64,000 nt of DNA from Pollutimonas sp035515055 (GTDB lineage Bacteria > Pseudomonadota > Gammaproteobacteria > Burkholderiales > Burkholderiaceae_B), in NCBI GenBank assembly GCA_035515055.1, contig DATJBV010000015.1, forward strand, positions 1 through 64,000, in the 5' to 3' direction. How positions within the stretch are numbered: the first letter of the stretch is position 1; each line of letters opens with the position of its first letter. Shown one piece after another: positions 1-8,434 of this stretch. The notes beneath the pieces are model-generated. The model was not told the origin of the DNA. It made no database searches and was given only the letters and a program-made list of their open reading frames with translations. A program made the position numbers and the translations under genes.

Positions 1-873
1 ACCACCGTGCAGCTTGTCTTGATGATTGCGGAAGAAGGAAGCATTTCGCGCGCGGCCGACAAGCTGAACCTGGCGGTGGCGGCCGCATCGCGCCGCATGT
101 CCGACCTCGAGCGGCAATGCGGCACACGCATCTTCCAGCGCCTGCCGCACGGGGTCAGGATCACCGAGTCGGGCAGCAAACTTCTGCAGCACATCCGCCA
201 GATCGACAACCTGATTGTCCGCTTGCAGGACGATGCCGATGCGATCAGCCGTGGGCAGGACGGCCGCATCATCATCGGCGCGCCCAAGACGGCCATCATT
301 CAATTCCTGGCCGGCGACATTGCCCGCATCAAGCGGGCGCACCCCGGCATCACGATCCAGGTGATCGAGGAAAACAGCAAGGTCGTGCAGCAATTGCTGC
401 GCGACAAGGTCATCGACATTGGCATCTATGAAAAGACCAGCGGCTTCATGTCGCTCGAAGCCTTCGACTACCGCCAGGATAGGCTGGTGCTGGTTTACGG
501 CCGGACCCACTTTCAGTTCCAGACCGATCCCGTGCCCTTGGCCGATGTCCTCGACGTGCCGCTGATCGCCTTGGGTAAAGGCTCGGCCATTTTGTCCGCG
601 GTGCAACGCGCCTACCGCAGCCACGGCCGTCTTTTCCAAGCCAGCTATATCGTCAACGGTTTCGACACGATGCTTGCCCTTGTGCGCGAAGGCCTGGGCG
701 TTGGCTTGATGCCGCCGGCCATCCTGCGCGACTTTCATATGGGAACGTCAATCGCGACGTCGGAAATCCAGGGCGATTGGCACGAGCGCCACTATATGCT
801 GTCATCCGTCGACACGAATGCGCAGCCGCTGGCCTTGCGCCATGTGCTCGACCTTCTGCTCCCGCGCCGCTAG
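1..873 (+). CDS. LysR-family transcriptional regulator, 5' end missing
   Basis: DNA-binding regulator with an N-terminal winged helix-turn-helix and a periplasmic-binding-like effector domain. The reading frame is open to base 1, and the visible protein begins inside the usual LysR opening (EEGSISRAADKLN, then the SRRMSDLE recognition-helix region), so roughly the first ten residues lie outside the window; the GTG at 7 is therefore probably not the true start. The remainder, about 288 residues, is of normal family length and ends with the usual GLGVGLMP segment near residue 230. It lies upstream of and in the same direction as a Bug receptor/CoA transferase/crotonase operon and is its likely regulator, which is inferred from position only. 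Confidence 0.9.
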   Translation, partial: TTVQLVLMIAEEGSISRAADKLNLAVAAASRRMSDLERQCGTRIFQRLPHGVRITESGSKLLQHIRQIDNLIVRLQDDADAISRGQDGRIIIGAPKTAIIQFLAGDIARIKRAHPGITIQVIEENSKVVQQLLRDKVIDIGIYEKTSGFMSLEAFDYRQDRLVLVYGRTHFQFQTDPVPLADVLDVPLIALGKGSAILSAVQRAYRSHGRLFQASYIVNGFDTMLALVREGLGVGLMPPAILRDFHMGTSIATSEIQGDWHERHYMLSSVDTNAQPLALRHVLDLLLPRR

Positions 874-910
874 TTCCGGACATCGTCACAAGCCTGGTCT
901 TGCCGTCCGC

Positions 911-927
911 TTTCGCAAATGGCGAAA
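911..927. promoter_or_regulatory. Candidate LysR operator (T-N11-A dyad)
   Basis: The gap between the LysR gene and the Bug gene holds an inverted repeat TTTCGC-N5-GCGAAA. Its core, bases 913-925, has the T-N11-A form with dyad symmetry typical of LysR binding sites. It sits about 85 bases before the Bug start codon, a reasonable place for activation of the downstream operon. Short repeats of this size arise by chance, so the assignment is tentative. Confidence 0.35.
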
Positions 928-1009
928 CCAGGCATGCTGTTAGCCATCTTGCCGCCCGACGGCGGGAGGTAAAGAATAGACCGCATAACTACTAGGATCC
1001 GGAGACACC

Positions 1010-1981
1010 ATGAAACGCCGTACATTTATTCTGGGCGCGACAGCCCTTTTGGCCTCGCCCCTCCTCAAGGCTTCCACCCTCCCCAAGGGCACAATAAAGA
1101 TCACGGTGGGCTGGGCGCCCGGCGGCGGAACCGATGTGTTCGCACGTATCGTGGGACAAAAACTCTCCGAGCTATGGGGCCGGCCGGTGGTCGTCGAGAA
1201 TCGCCCCGGCGCCACCGGCATGCTGGCTGCCGAACAATTTTCGAAGATCCGGCAGGGGAACGATTTGCACCTGCTGATGGCTCATGTAAATACGCACGCC
1301 ATTGCTCCGCATATTTTCAAGACGGTCACCTACGATGCATTGCGCGACTTCGCCCCAATTGCGCTCATTGGCGCAACCCCCCACCTGTTGGTCACGAGCG
1401 ACAAGCATAAAGGCGTGTCGATCAACGATGTGGTGGAGCTTTGCAAGAAGAGCCCCGGCCAAGTCTCTTTTGGATCGTCGGGTACCGGCTCGGTCCAGCA
1501 CCTTGCCGCCGAGATGTTCAATATGGCCGCCAAGGTCGAAAGCATCCATGTGCCCTACCGAGGTTCGGGCCCTATGCATACCGACCTGATCGGCGGTCAG
1601 ATCGATTTCAGCTTCGACACGATGACGGCGTCGACGGCACAGGTCAAGGGCGGAAAACTGCACGGCATTGCCCAAACCCGGATCAAGCGCGCCAAGGGCT
1701 TTCCCGACGTGCCCACCATGGATGAGCAAGGCTTCAAGGGTTTCGATGCATCGAGCTGGTACGGCGTTGTCGGGCCGGCCGACATGCCCAAGGATTTGGC
1801 GCTGGCCGTCAATGCGGACATCAACAAAGTATTGCTCATGCCCGACGTGGTGGAGCGCTTCGACGGCTTCGGCGTCGAAGACGGTGGCGGCTCGATCGAT
1901 GACTTCGCATCGTTCATGGCCGTCGAATATGAAAAATGGGGCAAGGTCGTACGTGCCGCCAACATTCGCGCGGATAGCTAA
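1010..1981 (+). CDS. Bug-family (TctC-like) tripartite tricarboxylate receptor protein
   Basis: Periplasmic solute receptor of the Bug family, which captures organic acids, usually carboxylates, for TctAB-type carriers or for sensing. It has an export signal (MKRR, hydrophobic stretch to about residue 22), then the family hallmarks WAPGGGTDVFARIV near residue 35 and VVVENRPGATG near residue 60, and the usual length of 323 residues. A GGAGA ribosome site lies 6 bases before the ATG. The CoA transferase gene starts one base after its stop codon, so they are cotranscribed. No TctA or TctB permease gene is nearby, which is common for Bug genes in Alcaligenaceae. The substrate is not predictable; the neighbouring CoA transferase suggests a carboxylic acid. 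Confidence 0.93.
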   Translation: MKRRTFILGATALLASPLLKASTLPKGTIKITVGWAPGGGTDVFARIVGQKLSELWGRPVVVENRPGATGMLAAEQFSKIRQGNDLHLLMAHVNTHAIAPHIFKTVTYDALRDFAPIALIGATPHLLVTSDKHKGVSINDVVELCKKSPGQVSFGSSGTGSVQHLAAEMFNMAAKVESIHVPYRGSGPMHTDLIGGQIDFSFDTMTASTAQVKGGKLHGIAQTRIKRAKGFPDVPTMDEQGFKGFDASSWYGVVGPADMPKDLALAVNADINKVLLMPDVVERFDGFGVEDGGGSIDDFASFMAVEYEKWGKVVRAANIRADS

Positions 1982-1982
1982 A

Positions 1983-3167
1983 ATGAACACTGCCAACACC
2001 CTGCCGCTGAACGGCATACGCGTCCTGGACGTCAGCCAGGTCATGGCGGGTCCCTTCGCCTGCATGATGCTGGCCGACATGGGCGCCGACGTCATCAAAG
2101 TCGAGCCGCCCACCGGCGACCAGACTCGAGGCGCCATGGGGTTCAAAATGAAGGGACCCGACAGCATGGGTTTCCTCAACATGAACCGCAACAAGCGCTC
2201 GGTGACACTGGACCTAAAAAGCGACGAAGGCCGCGAAGCCTTCTACGCATTGGCGAAGACGGCGGACGTGATCGTCGAGAACTATCGTCCGGGCGCCGTG
2301 AAGCGTCTGGGCATCGACTACGAGAGCATCAAGGCCATTAATCCCAAGATCATTTATGTGAGCATCTCGGGCTTCGGTCAAAGCGGCCCGTGGGCGCACC
2401 GCCCCGGGTTCGACCTGATGGCCCAGGCTATGTCGGGCATCATGAGCGTCACCGGGTACCCGGGCGAGAAGCCCGTAAAGGCCGGGGTGCCGGTCGCCGA
2501 CATTGGGTGTGCGCTGTTCGCGGTGACCGGCCTGCTGTCGGCCTACATCGGCGCACAAAAGTCGGGAGAAGGCCAGCACATCGACGCGTCCCTCTTCGAC
2601 GCGGCCATGGCGTTCTCGATCTGGGACATGTCTGAATACTGGGGCACGGGCGTGCCGCCCACGCCACTAGGCACCAGCAATAAAATGAGCGCGCCCTACC
2701 AGGCGGTGAAAGCGCGCGAGGGCTACTTCGTCATGGGCGCGACGAACCAGAAGCTGTGGACCAAGCTTTGCGAGTTGCTGGAACGCCCCGACCTTATCGA
2801 CCATCCAGAGTACGGGACCATTCCCCTGCGGCTGAAGAACCGCGAAGCGCTGATCGAGGAGCTGGAGCGCGAGTTCGCCAAGCGCGACAGTGCGGAGTGG
2901 ATAGACACCATGCTGGCCGCCGGCATCCCGGCAGGTCCGATCCTGACCTACCCCGAAGCATTCGAAGGCGAACATGGCGTCCACCGCGGCATGTGCATGG
3001 AGATCGACCACCCCATCGAAGGCAAGGTGAAGAATATAGGCTTTCCGGTCAAGATGCTGGGTACGCCGCAGCAGGTGCGCCGTCATCCACCGTTGCTGGG
3101 CGAGCACAACGAAGAGATCTTCGCCGAGCTGGATGCGCTGAACCGCAAGAACGAGGCGACATCATGA
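1983..3167 (+). CDS. CaiB/BaiF family III CoA transferase
   Basis: Moves CoA from an acyl-CoA donor to a carboxylic acid, the usual activation step before beta-oxidation-like breakdown. The 394 residues match the family length. The N-terminal LNGIRVLDVSQVMAGPFA motif, KVEPPTGDQTRG near residue 40, the NKRSVTLDLK segment near 70 and the catalytic aspartate (D206 in SLFDAAMAF) are all visible. The ATG at 1983 is chosen because it immediately follows the Bug stop codon and opens the family N-terminus; the longer upstream frame overlaps the Bug gene and is not conserved-looking. The stop overlaps the next start as ATGA. Cytoplasmic; the acid substrate is unknown. Confidence 0.93.
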   Translation: MNTANTLPLNGIRVLDVSQVMAGPFACMMLADMGADVIKVEPPTGDQTRGAMGFKMKGPDSMGFLNMNRNKRSVTLDLKSDEGREAFYALAKTADVIVENYRPGAVKRLGIDYESIKAINPKIIYVSISGFGQSGPWAHRPGFDLMAQAMSGIMSVTGYPGEKPVKAGVPVADIGCALFAVTGLLSAYIGAQKSGEGQHIDASLFDAAMAFSIWDMSEYWGTGVPPTPLGTSNKMSAPYQAVKAREGYFVMGATNQKLWTKLCELLERPDLIDHPEYGTIPLRLKNREALIEELEREFAKRDSAEWIDTMLAAGIPAGPILTYPEAFEGEHGVHRGMCMEIDHPIEGKVKNIGFPVKMLGTPQQVRRHPPLLGEHNEEIFAELDALNRKNEATS

Positions 3168-3925
3168 ATACGCCGGTCCGGCTTGTCACGCACGCCACGG
3201 GCATTGCGGAAATCGTGATTGATCGGCCCGAGCGTCATAACGCCATGACGCTGCCCATGTATGAAGAGATGCTGTCGCTCGTCGAACAGTGCACAAAGGA
3301 GCCCACGACGGGCTGCATACTGTTCCGGGGTACGGGCGGGAAGTCCTTCATCTCGGGCACGGACATTTCCTATTTCACCGACTTCACCAACGGCAAACAA
3401 GGCTTGGACTACGAGGCCTTCGTCGAGCGTGTCATCGACGCCGTCGAGCGCATTGCCATACCCACGATCGCGGTGATCGACGGATGGGCGGTGGGCGGCG
3501 GCCTCGCGCTGGCCACGGCATGCGATTTCCGCGTATGCAGCGACACGTCGCGCTTTGGCGCGCCCATTGCCAAGACCTTGTCGAACACGCTGTCGTCGCG
3601 CAATATCGCCCGCCTGGAATCCGCGTTCGGCGTGCCGCGCGTAAAGAAAATGCTGCTGCTGGCCGAGTATGTTTCCGCCGAGGAGGCCTCATCATGCGGT
3701 TACGCCTACGAGGTGTGTGCGCAGAACGAGCTTGATGGCGCCGCCCATGCACTGGCAGGGCGCCTGATGGGCCTGTCGGCGGTCACGCAACGTGCCGTCA
3801 AGGAAAGCCTGCGGCGCTTGGTGGTGGAGCAACGCCTGGACGACGACGATCTTATTGAAGAGGTCTATGGAAGCCAAGCCTTCCGCGATGGCGTGGCGGC
3901 ATTCACTTCCGGCGGCAAGAAGTAG
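3164..3925 (+). CDS. Enoyl-CoA hydratase/isomerase (crotonase) family protein
   Basis: Crotonase-fold enzyme acting on a CoA thioester, presumably the product of the CoA transferase it overlaps (ATGA). The 253 residues include the oxyanion-hole segments SFISGTDISYF near residue 63 and DGWAVGGGLALATACDFRV near residue 105. The region where classical hydratases carry their first catalytic glutamate reads FGAPIAKTLSNTL and shows no glutamate, so simple enoyl-CoA hydration is doubtful; isomerase, hydrolase or lyase chemistry is possible. The ATG start at 3164 gives the expected MNTPVRLV opening. The stop directly abuts the stop of the convergent alcohol dehydrogenase gene. Confidence 0.88.
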   Translation: MNTPVRLVTHATGIAEIVIDRPERHNAMTLPMYEEMLSLVEQCTKEPTTGCILFRGTGGKSFISGTDISYFTDFTNGKQGLDYEAFVERVIDAVERIAIPTIAVIDGWAVGGGLALATACDFRVCSDTSRFGAPIAKTLSNTLSSRNIARLESAFGVPRVKKMLLLAEYVSAEEASSCGYAYEVCAQNELDGAAHALAGRLMGLSAVTQRAVKESLRRLVVEQRLDDDDLIEEVYGSQAFRDGVAAFTSGGKK

Positions 3926-5080
3926 CTAGAACGCCGCGGCGTAAATGTTGTAGGCGTCTTCTTCGAGCACCTCACGCGGGTTATTGCCCAACAAACGCGT
4001 TTGTTTCATGGCGTCGGCGGCCATGACGCGCAGGTCGTCCTGCTTGACACCCACGTCCCGCAGGCGCGACTGGATTCCCACGGTTGGTGATAGATTCGCC
4101 AGGTAATCGATAAGGCGTTCCGTCTTTGCTTCGTCGCTTCCCGTGCAGTCTGGCAGTATCACGTCGGCCAGCTCCGCATACAAGGGCGCCGCCGCCGGGG
4201 CATTGAAGCGCAATACGTGCGGCAAGACCAAGGCGTTGGACAACCCATGGGGCACGTGAAAGATGCCGCCTATGGGATAGGCCAGCGCATGCACGGCCGC
4301 GACAGGCGAATTGGCGAATGCCTGGCCAGCCAGCATGGCGCCTACCAACATCGCTTCCCTCGCTACCAGGTCGCTGCCATGTTCGCAGACACGCAACAGG
4401 TTGCCGGACAGGAGGCCAAGCGCCTTGATGGCCAGCATGTCGGACAAGGGATTCTTAAGATGCCTGCTGGTATAGGCTTCGATCGCATGGACCATGGCAT
4501 CGATGCCGGTGGCGGCCGTGGCGGCGGGGGGCAGCCCCAAAGTAAGCTCGGCATCGAGTACGGCCAGGTCCGCGTATAGCGTTGGCGACACGACCCCCAT
4601 TTTAGTGGTTTCACCCGTCGTTACAATGGACACGGGCGTGACTTCCGAGCCCGTGCCCGCCGTCGTGGGAATCTGCACCAGCGGCAGGCGGCGGCCTTGG
4701 ACATTGCCTATGCCATACATTTCGGTCAGTGGCTGGTCCGAGCCCACCAGTATGGCAAGCAACTTGGCAACGTCCATGGAAGAGCCGCCGCCCAGGCCGA
4801 CCACGATCTGCGCCTTGCCGGCCCGCGCACTTTCCGCAGCGGCCAAGACGACATGTTCCGGAGGATCGGCGATGACATTGTCAATAACCTGAAGCTCGAA
4901 GCCGACACTTTCCAGGCTGGCCAACGCGGGCTTCAGCAATCCACTTCGATGCAGAAAGCGGTCGGTGACCAGGCACAGGCGAGTTTCGGAAAACTGCTCG
5001 CGCAGCAGCGGCCCCAAACGTTTGGCGGCCCCTGCTTCCACGACGACGCCGGGAACGGTACGGAACTTGAAGGCGGACAT
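3926..5080 (-). CDS. Iron-containing alcohol dehydrogenase
   Basis: NAD(P)-dependent group III alcohol dehydrogenase, interconverting an alcohol or hydroxy acid and its aldehyde. The 384 residues carry the nucleotide-binding GGGSSMD at 98-103 and the four metal ligands D194, H198, H264 and H278, the last in the FHVPHG motif. It is the last gene of the minus-strand operon and its ATG overlaps the livF stop as TAATG. An aldehyde dehydrogenase of the succinate-semialdehyde type heads the same operon, so this enzyme may oxidise 4-hydroxybutyrate or a similar hydroxy acid; that substrate is inferred. Maleylacetate reductase is less likely without ring-cleavage genes nearby. Confidence 0.92.
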   Translation of the reverse strand: MSAFKFRTVPGVVVEAGAAKRLGPLLREQFSETRLCLVTDRFLHRSGLLKPALASLESVGFELQVIDNVIADPPEHVVLAAAESARAGKAQIVVGLGGGSSMDVAKLLAILVGSDQPLTEMYGIGNVQGRRLPLVQIPTTAGTGSEVTPVSIVTTGETTKMGVVSPTLYADLAVLDAELTLGLPPAATAATGIDAMVHAIEAYTSRHLKNPLSDMLAIKALGLLSGNLLRVCEHGSDLVAREAMLVGAMLAGQAFANSPVAAVHALAYPIGGIFHVPHGLSNALVLPHVLRFNAPAAAPLYAELADVILPDCTGSDEAKTERLIDYLANLSPTVGIQSRLRDVGVKQDDLRVMAADAMKQTRLLGNNPREVLEEDAYNIYAAAF

Positions 5081-5748
5081 TATTGCTCCACGGAAGTAAC
5101 ACTGGGATCCACGGCCATCTCGCCGCGATCCATACGGTATATTCGATCCAGCACATTGCCGGCGTGCTGCAGGTCGGCTCCCGACAGCAAGGCACTGAAG
5201 CCCTCTTGGCGCAATTCCCCCACGACCTCGGCAATACGCTTGGAGAGCGCGGGCGCGACACCTTCGAACGGCTCGTCCAACAAGACCAGCTTCTGTGCCG
5301 TCATCAACGCACGGCCGATGGCCACCAGCTTTTGCTGGCCACCCGACAGTTGCATTGCGCGACGCGGCGCGAACTCCTGCAATTCCGGAATGATGTCATA
5401 AACCCGTTTCAGGCGCGCCTCGACATCTTTGGCGCCCAGCGCCCACGCGGGGGCGCAGAGATTCTCGTAGACATTGAGGTCAGGAATCAGGCGCCTGTCT
5501 TCCGGCGCATAACCTATCCCCAGGCCCGTACGCTTGTGCGCGGGCAGGTTGATGAGGTCGACGCCGTCAAAGTGCATGCTGCCCGCGGTGGGCTTCAATA
5601 AACCCATGATGGTGCGCATCAAGGTGGTCTTGCCCGCGCCATTACGGCCGGTCAGGCCAACGATGGCCCCCTGCGCCACCGTGATGTCCACTTTGCGCAG
5701 TATGCTGGTTGGGCCGATGCTGACGTTCAGCTTGCGGATATCAAGCAT
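5080..5748 (-). CDS. livF: LIV-type ABC transporter ATP-binding protein LivF
   Basis: Second ATPase of a high-affinity uptake system of the branched-chain amino acid/amide/carboxylate class, bound to the cytoplasmic face of the permeases. Walker A is GRNGAGKT at about 34-41; the signature LSGGQQ and Walker B LVLLDEPFEG follow. The start is taken as the ATG at 5748 (MLDIRKLNVS), which gives 222 residues; the longer frame adds a basic tail overlapping livG. It overlaps livG by 8 bases. The substrate follows the operon, not the LivF sequence itself. Confidence 0.93.
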   Translation of the reverse strand: MLDIRKLNVSIGPTSILRKVDITVAQGAIVGLTGRNGAGKTTLMRTIMGLLKPTAGSMHFDGVDLINLPAHKRTGLGIGYAPEDRRLIPDLNVYENLCAPAWALGAKDVEARLKRVYDIIPELQEFAPRRAMQLSGGQQKLVAIGRALMTAQKLVLLDEPFEGVAPALSKRIAEVVGELRQEGFSALLSGADLQHAGNVLDRIYRMDRGEMAVDPSVTSVEQ

Positions 5749-6487
5749 GTACTTCCCCTTGCGCCTGGAGCGCCAAAGGTTCTCCAATTATGTATTCCCT
5801 GACTTTCGCATCCCGCAAGACTTCGTCGGGCGTCCCATTGGCGAGTACCGAGCCATCGTAAAAGGCCAGCACCCTGTCGCTATACCTGCGCACGATGTCC
5901 ATGTCGTGCTCGACAAACAACACAGTGACGCCCGCATCGCGCACCACGGCCATCACGCGGTCCATGACGGCGAACTTTTCGTCGCTGGCCACGCCGCTGG
6001 TGGGTTCATCGAGCAACAACACCTTGGGGTTGGCCACCATGGCCAAGGAAATGTCCAGAAGCTTGCGCACCCCTTCCGGCAAGGTGCCCGCAATGGCGTC
6101 GGCAAAGGCGGACAAGCCGAATTGCTTCAGCATTTCATCGGCGCGGCTTAACGGTTGACGGGCCACATTAAGTGCGATTTCCACATTCTCTAGTGCCGTC
6201 AGGGACGTGAACAGTTGGGGGATTTGAAACGATCGGGCAATGCCGAGCTGGGTGATGTGACGCGGCTCGCGCCCCGTAATGTCCTGGCCGTCGAACACGA
6301 TCGTCCCGTGATCGGGCTTCAAATATCCCGTCAACATATTCACGAAGGTGGTCTTACCGGCGCCGTTGGTCCCGATCAAGCCAGACACTGTCTGTGGATG
6401 GATGTCTATGGTGATGTCGCGCGCGGCAAACACCGCGCCGAACTGCTTGCGCAGGCCGCGCGCGGAAATGAGCGGGGTGGTATTCAC
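5741..6487 (-). CDS. livG: LIV-type ABC transporter ATP-binding protein LivG
   Basis: First ATPase of the importer. Walker A GTNGAGKT lies at about 39-46, and Walker B VLLLDEPTSGV about 115 residues further on. The signature is a degenerate LPEGVRK, within the variation seen in LivG proteins. A GTG at 6487 is chosen as start because it yields the family opening MNTTPLISARGLRKQFG and overlaps the livM stop (GTGA); the long upstream in-frame extension runs back into livM. 248 residues. Confidence 0.92.
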   Translation of the reverse strand: MNTTPLISARGLRKQFGAVFAARDITIDIHPQTVSGLIGTNGAGKTTFVNMLTGYLKPDHGTIVFDGQDITGREPRHITQLGIARSFQIPQLFTSLTALENVEIALNVARQPLSRADEMLKQFGLSAFADAIAGTLPEGVRKLLDISLAMVANPKVLLLDEPTSGVASDEKFAVMDRVMAVVRDAGVTVLFVEHDMDIVRRYSDRVLAFYDGSVLANGTPDEVLRDAKVREYIIGEPLALQAQGEVHA

Positions 6488-7470
6488 AGTTTTCCCTCGG
6501 AAGCATGAGCCGTTGCGCCTGCGCGCTGCCGTTGAATGTAGCGCTGTGCAATGCTGATTAAGCCGCCCGGCAAAAACACAATCAGTGCAAGCATGCTGAC
6601 GCCCATGACGATCTGCCACATGTTGGGCGCATACTGATACGCCAGCGATCGGATCAGTTCCAGGATCAGGGCCCCAAGAAATGGCGCATACGCGTTGCGT
6701 GTCCCGCCAAGAACCGCAATAAACACGAACTCCCCCGATGTGGTCCAAAAGGCCATGTCCGGGTCGACGTGTCCAATGCTGAACGATGAGAGGCCTCCGC
6801 CCAAGCCCGCCAGACCAGCCGCCAGCACGTAATTAAGGTGGATGTTGCGCTGCGCCGACGTACCGAGATACTCGACGCGAATTTCGTTGTCTTTTATCGC
6901 CGGCCCGAGACGGCCCGGTCCCGACTTCAGGTAGCGTTGGAACGCCCATACGGCTAGTCCGCACAGCACCGCCGTGGCAATGAACAGGCCGGTCCGCGAC
7001 AAGCGATCGTCGAATACGCCCCAGAATAGGCTGGCGGACAGCACGTTGAAGCCATCGCTGCCGCCCAACACGGGATTGCGTATCAGCAGGCCATAAAGAA
7101 TCATCGACAGCGCCAGGCTGAGCATGGCGAAGAAGATATCGCGATAGCGGGCCAATAGGAATCCCAGAACCCACGCAATCACCACCGACACGACCACGGC
7201 GAATGCCAACAAGGAGAGCAGATCGTTCCAGCGCAGGTAGGTCATGGTCATGCCGACGGTATATGCCCCGACACAATAGAACAGACCTTGGCCGAACGAC
7301 GCCAGGCCGGACCGCAATAACAGCACGACGCCCAAGGCAACCAGGCCTTTGGACAGCGCAACGGCGATCAGGAATTGCCACTGCGAAAAAACCAGACCGG
7401 CAACGACGAGCAATGCGGTGATGAGCGCTGCGGCGAGGCCGGAGCCGGAATAAAGTGTCAGGCGGCTCAT
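6484..7470 (-). CDS. livM: LIV-type ABC transporter permease LivM
   Basis: Inner-membrane permease subunit of 328 residues with about eight to ten hydrophobic segments. The family region GLASFGQGLFYCVGAYTVG near residue 57 and the SLALSMILYGLLIRN segment are clear. It overlaps livH by four bases (ATGA) and livG by three. Together with LivH it forms the translocation channel for the ligand captured by the binding protein upstream. Confidence 0.93.
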   Translation of the reverse strand: MSRLTLYSGSGLAAALITALLVVAGLVFSQWQFLIAVALSKGLVALGVVLLLRSGLASFGQGLFYCVGAYTVGMTMTYLRWNDLLSLLAFAVVVSVVIAWVLGFLLARYRDIFFAMLSLALSMILYGLLIRNPVLGGSDGFNVLSASLFWGVFDDRLSRTGLFIATAVLCGLAVWAFQRYLKSGPGRLGPAIKDNEIRVEYLGTSAQRNIHLNYVLAAGLAGLGGGLSSFSIGHVDPDMAFWTTSGEFVFIAVLGGTRNAYAPFLGALILELIRSLAYQYAPNMWQIVMGVSMLALIVFLPGGLISIAQRYIQRQRAGATAHASEGKL

Positions 7471-8363
7471 ATTTTTCTAGGCTCCATGGCGGCGAACAAT
7501 CCCTTGGGACGCACCGCCAAGACAATGGCCATAACGGCGTAAATGGAAAAAAGCTCTACCTCGGGGAAGTAGTGCACGGCAAACGACCGGACCAGGCCCA
7601 CGATCACCGCGCCCAGCGCGGCGCCGGGCAACGACCCCAGGCCACCGATGACAACAACGGCAAATGCCAGGACGATGACGTCTACGCCCATGCCGGGCGC
7701 AACTGAAATAGTCGGTGCCGTGAGCGCGCCGCCAAGCGCGGCCAGGATGGCGCCAACGATGAAGGTCAGCAGGAAGTACCGTTGCACATTGATGCCCATG
7801 GCAAGGCTGATCTCGCGGTCGTGTATGACGGAACGCAGCAGACGGCCATGGCGCGAGTATTTCAGAAACAAGGTCAAGGCCACACCCGAAACCAGGGCGG
7901 CAATAATGATCAGGAAGCTGTAGTTTGGATACGAAAGCGGGCCGATCGTGGTGCTGCCCAGCAGCCCATAAGGCTCCGCCGCCACATAAGGCTCGACGCC
8001 CCAGAACAGCTTCACGGCATCTTCCAGGATCAAGAAAATCGCATAGGTGATCAGCAGCAGCACGACGGGGTCTTCACGATAGAAGTGGCGTAGCACCCCG
8101 TATTCAATCAACACACCCAACAGCACGCCCGAGACCACCGCCGCAATAAGCAGCAAGACATAACTGAAATACGGAGCGTTGCCGCCGGCAAACCATTGAC
8201 CCACCAGGGTCACGGCCGTATAGGCGCCTATGGTGTACAAGCTGCCATGGGCCATGTTAAGAATTTTCATGACCCCGTAGATCAGGGTCAGTCCGACGGC
8301 CACCAGAAACAGCCAGGCAGCGTACATAACCCCATCAATCAGAGCGGCGGGCAACAAAGACAT
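7467..8363 (-). CDS. livH: LIV-type ABC transporter permease LivH
   Basis: Inner-membrane permease with the typical LivH pattern: VAVGLTLIYGVMKILNMAHGSLYTIGAY split over residues about 18-45, and a C-terminal GGLGSLPGA near residue 240. The ATG at 8363 (MSLLPAALIDG) is preferred since an AGGAA ribosome site precedes it by six bases and it gives the standard length of 298 residues. A strong hairpin separates it from the binding-protein gene, probably lowering permease expression relative to the binding protein. Confidence 0.93.
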   Translation of the reverse strand: MSLLPAALIDGVMYAAWLFLVAVGLTLIYGVMKILNMAHGSLYTIGAYTAVTLVGQWFAGGNAPYFSYVLLLIAAVVSGVLLGVLIEYGVLRHFYREDPVVLLLITYAIFLILEDAVKLFWGVEPYVAAEPYGLLGSTTIGPLSYPNYSFLIIIAALVSGVALTLFLKYSRHGRLLRSVIHDREISLAMGINVQRYFLLTFIVGAILAALGGALTAPTISVAPGMGVDVIVLAFAVVVIGGLGSLPGAALGAVIVGLVRSFAVHYFPEVELFSIYAVMAIVLAVRPKGLFAAMEPRKI

Positions 8364-8393
8364 AGAATTTCCTGATACTGATGCGAAGGAAAA

Positions 8394-8423
8394 GTGTGTG
8401 CCGGTTTCGCGGCCGGCACACAC
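8394..8423 (-). terminator. Intercistronic hairpin between binding-protein gene and livH
   Basis: An 11-base perfect inverted repeat (GTGTGTGCCGG and its complement) with an eight-base loop lies between the binding-protein stop and livH. Read on the minus strand it is followed by TTTTCC. It looks like a partial terminator or 3'-end stabiliser, a known way to make binding protein in excess of permease. Full termination is unlikely because livHMGF have no other evident promoter. Confidence 0.6.
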
Positions 8424-8434
8424 GTTACGGCCGA

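Noticed and set aside
1172..2194. 340-codon open frame antisense to the Bug and CoA transferase genes
   Set aside because: It spans two well-supported genes on the other strand and shows no domain.
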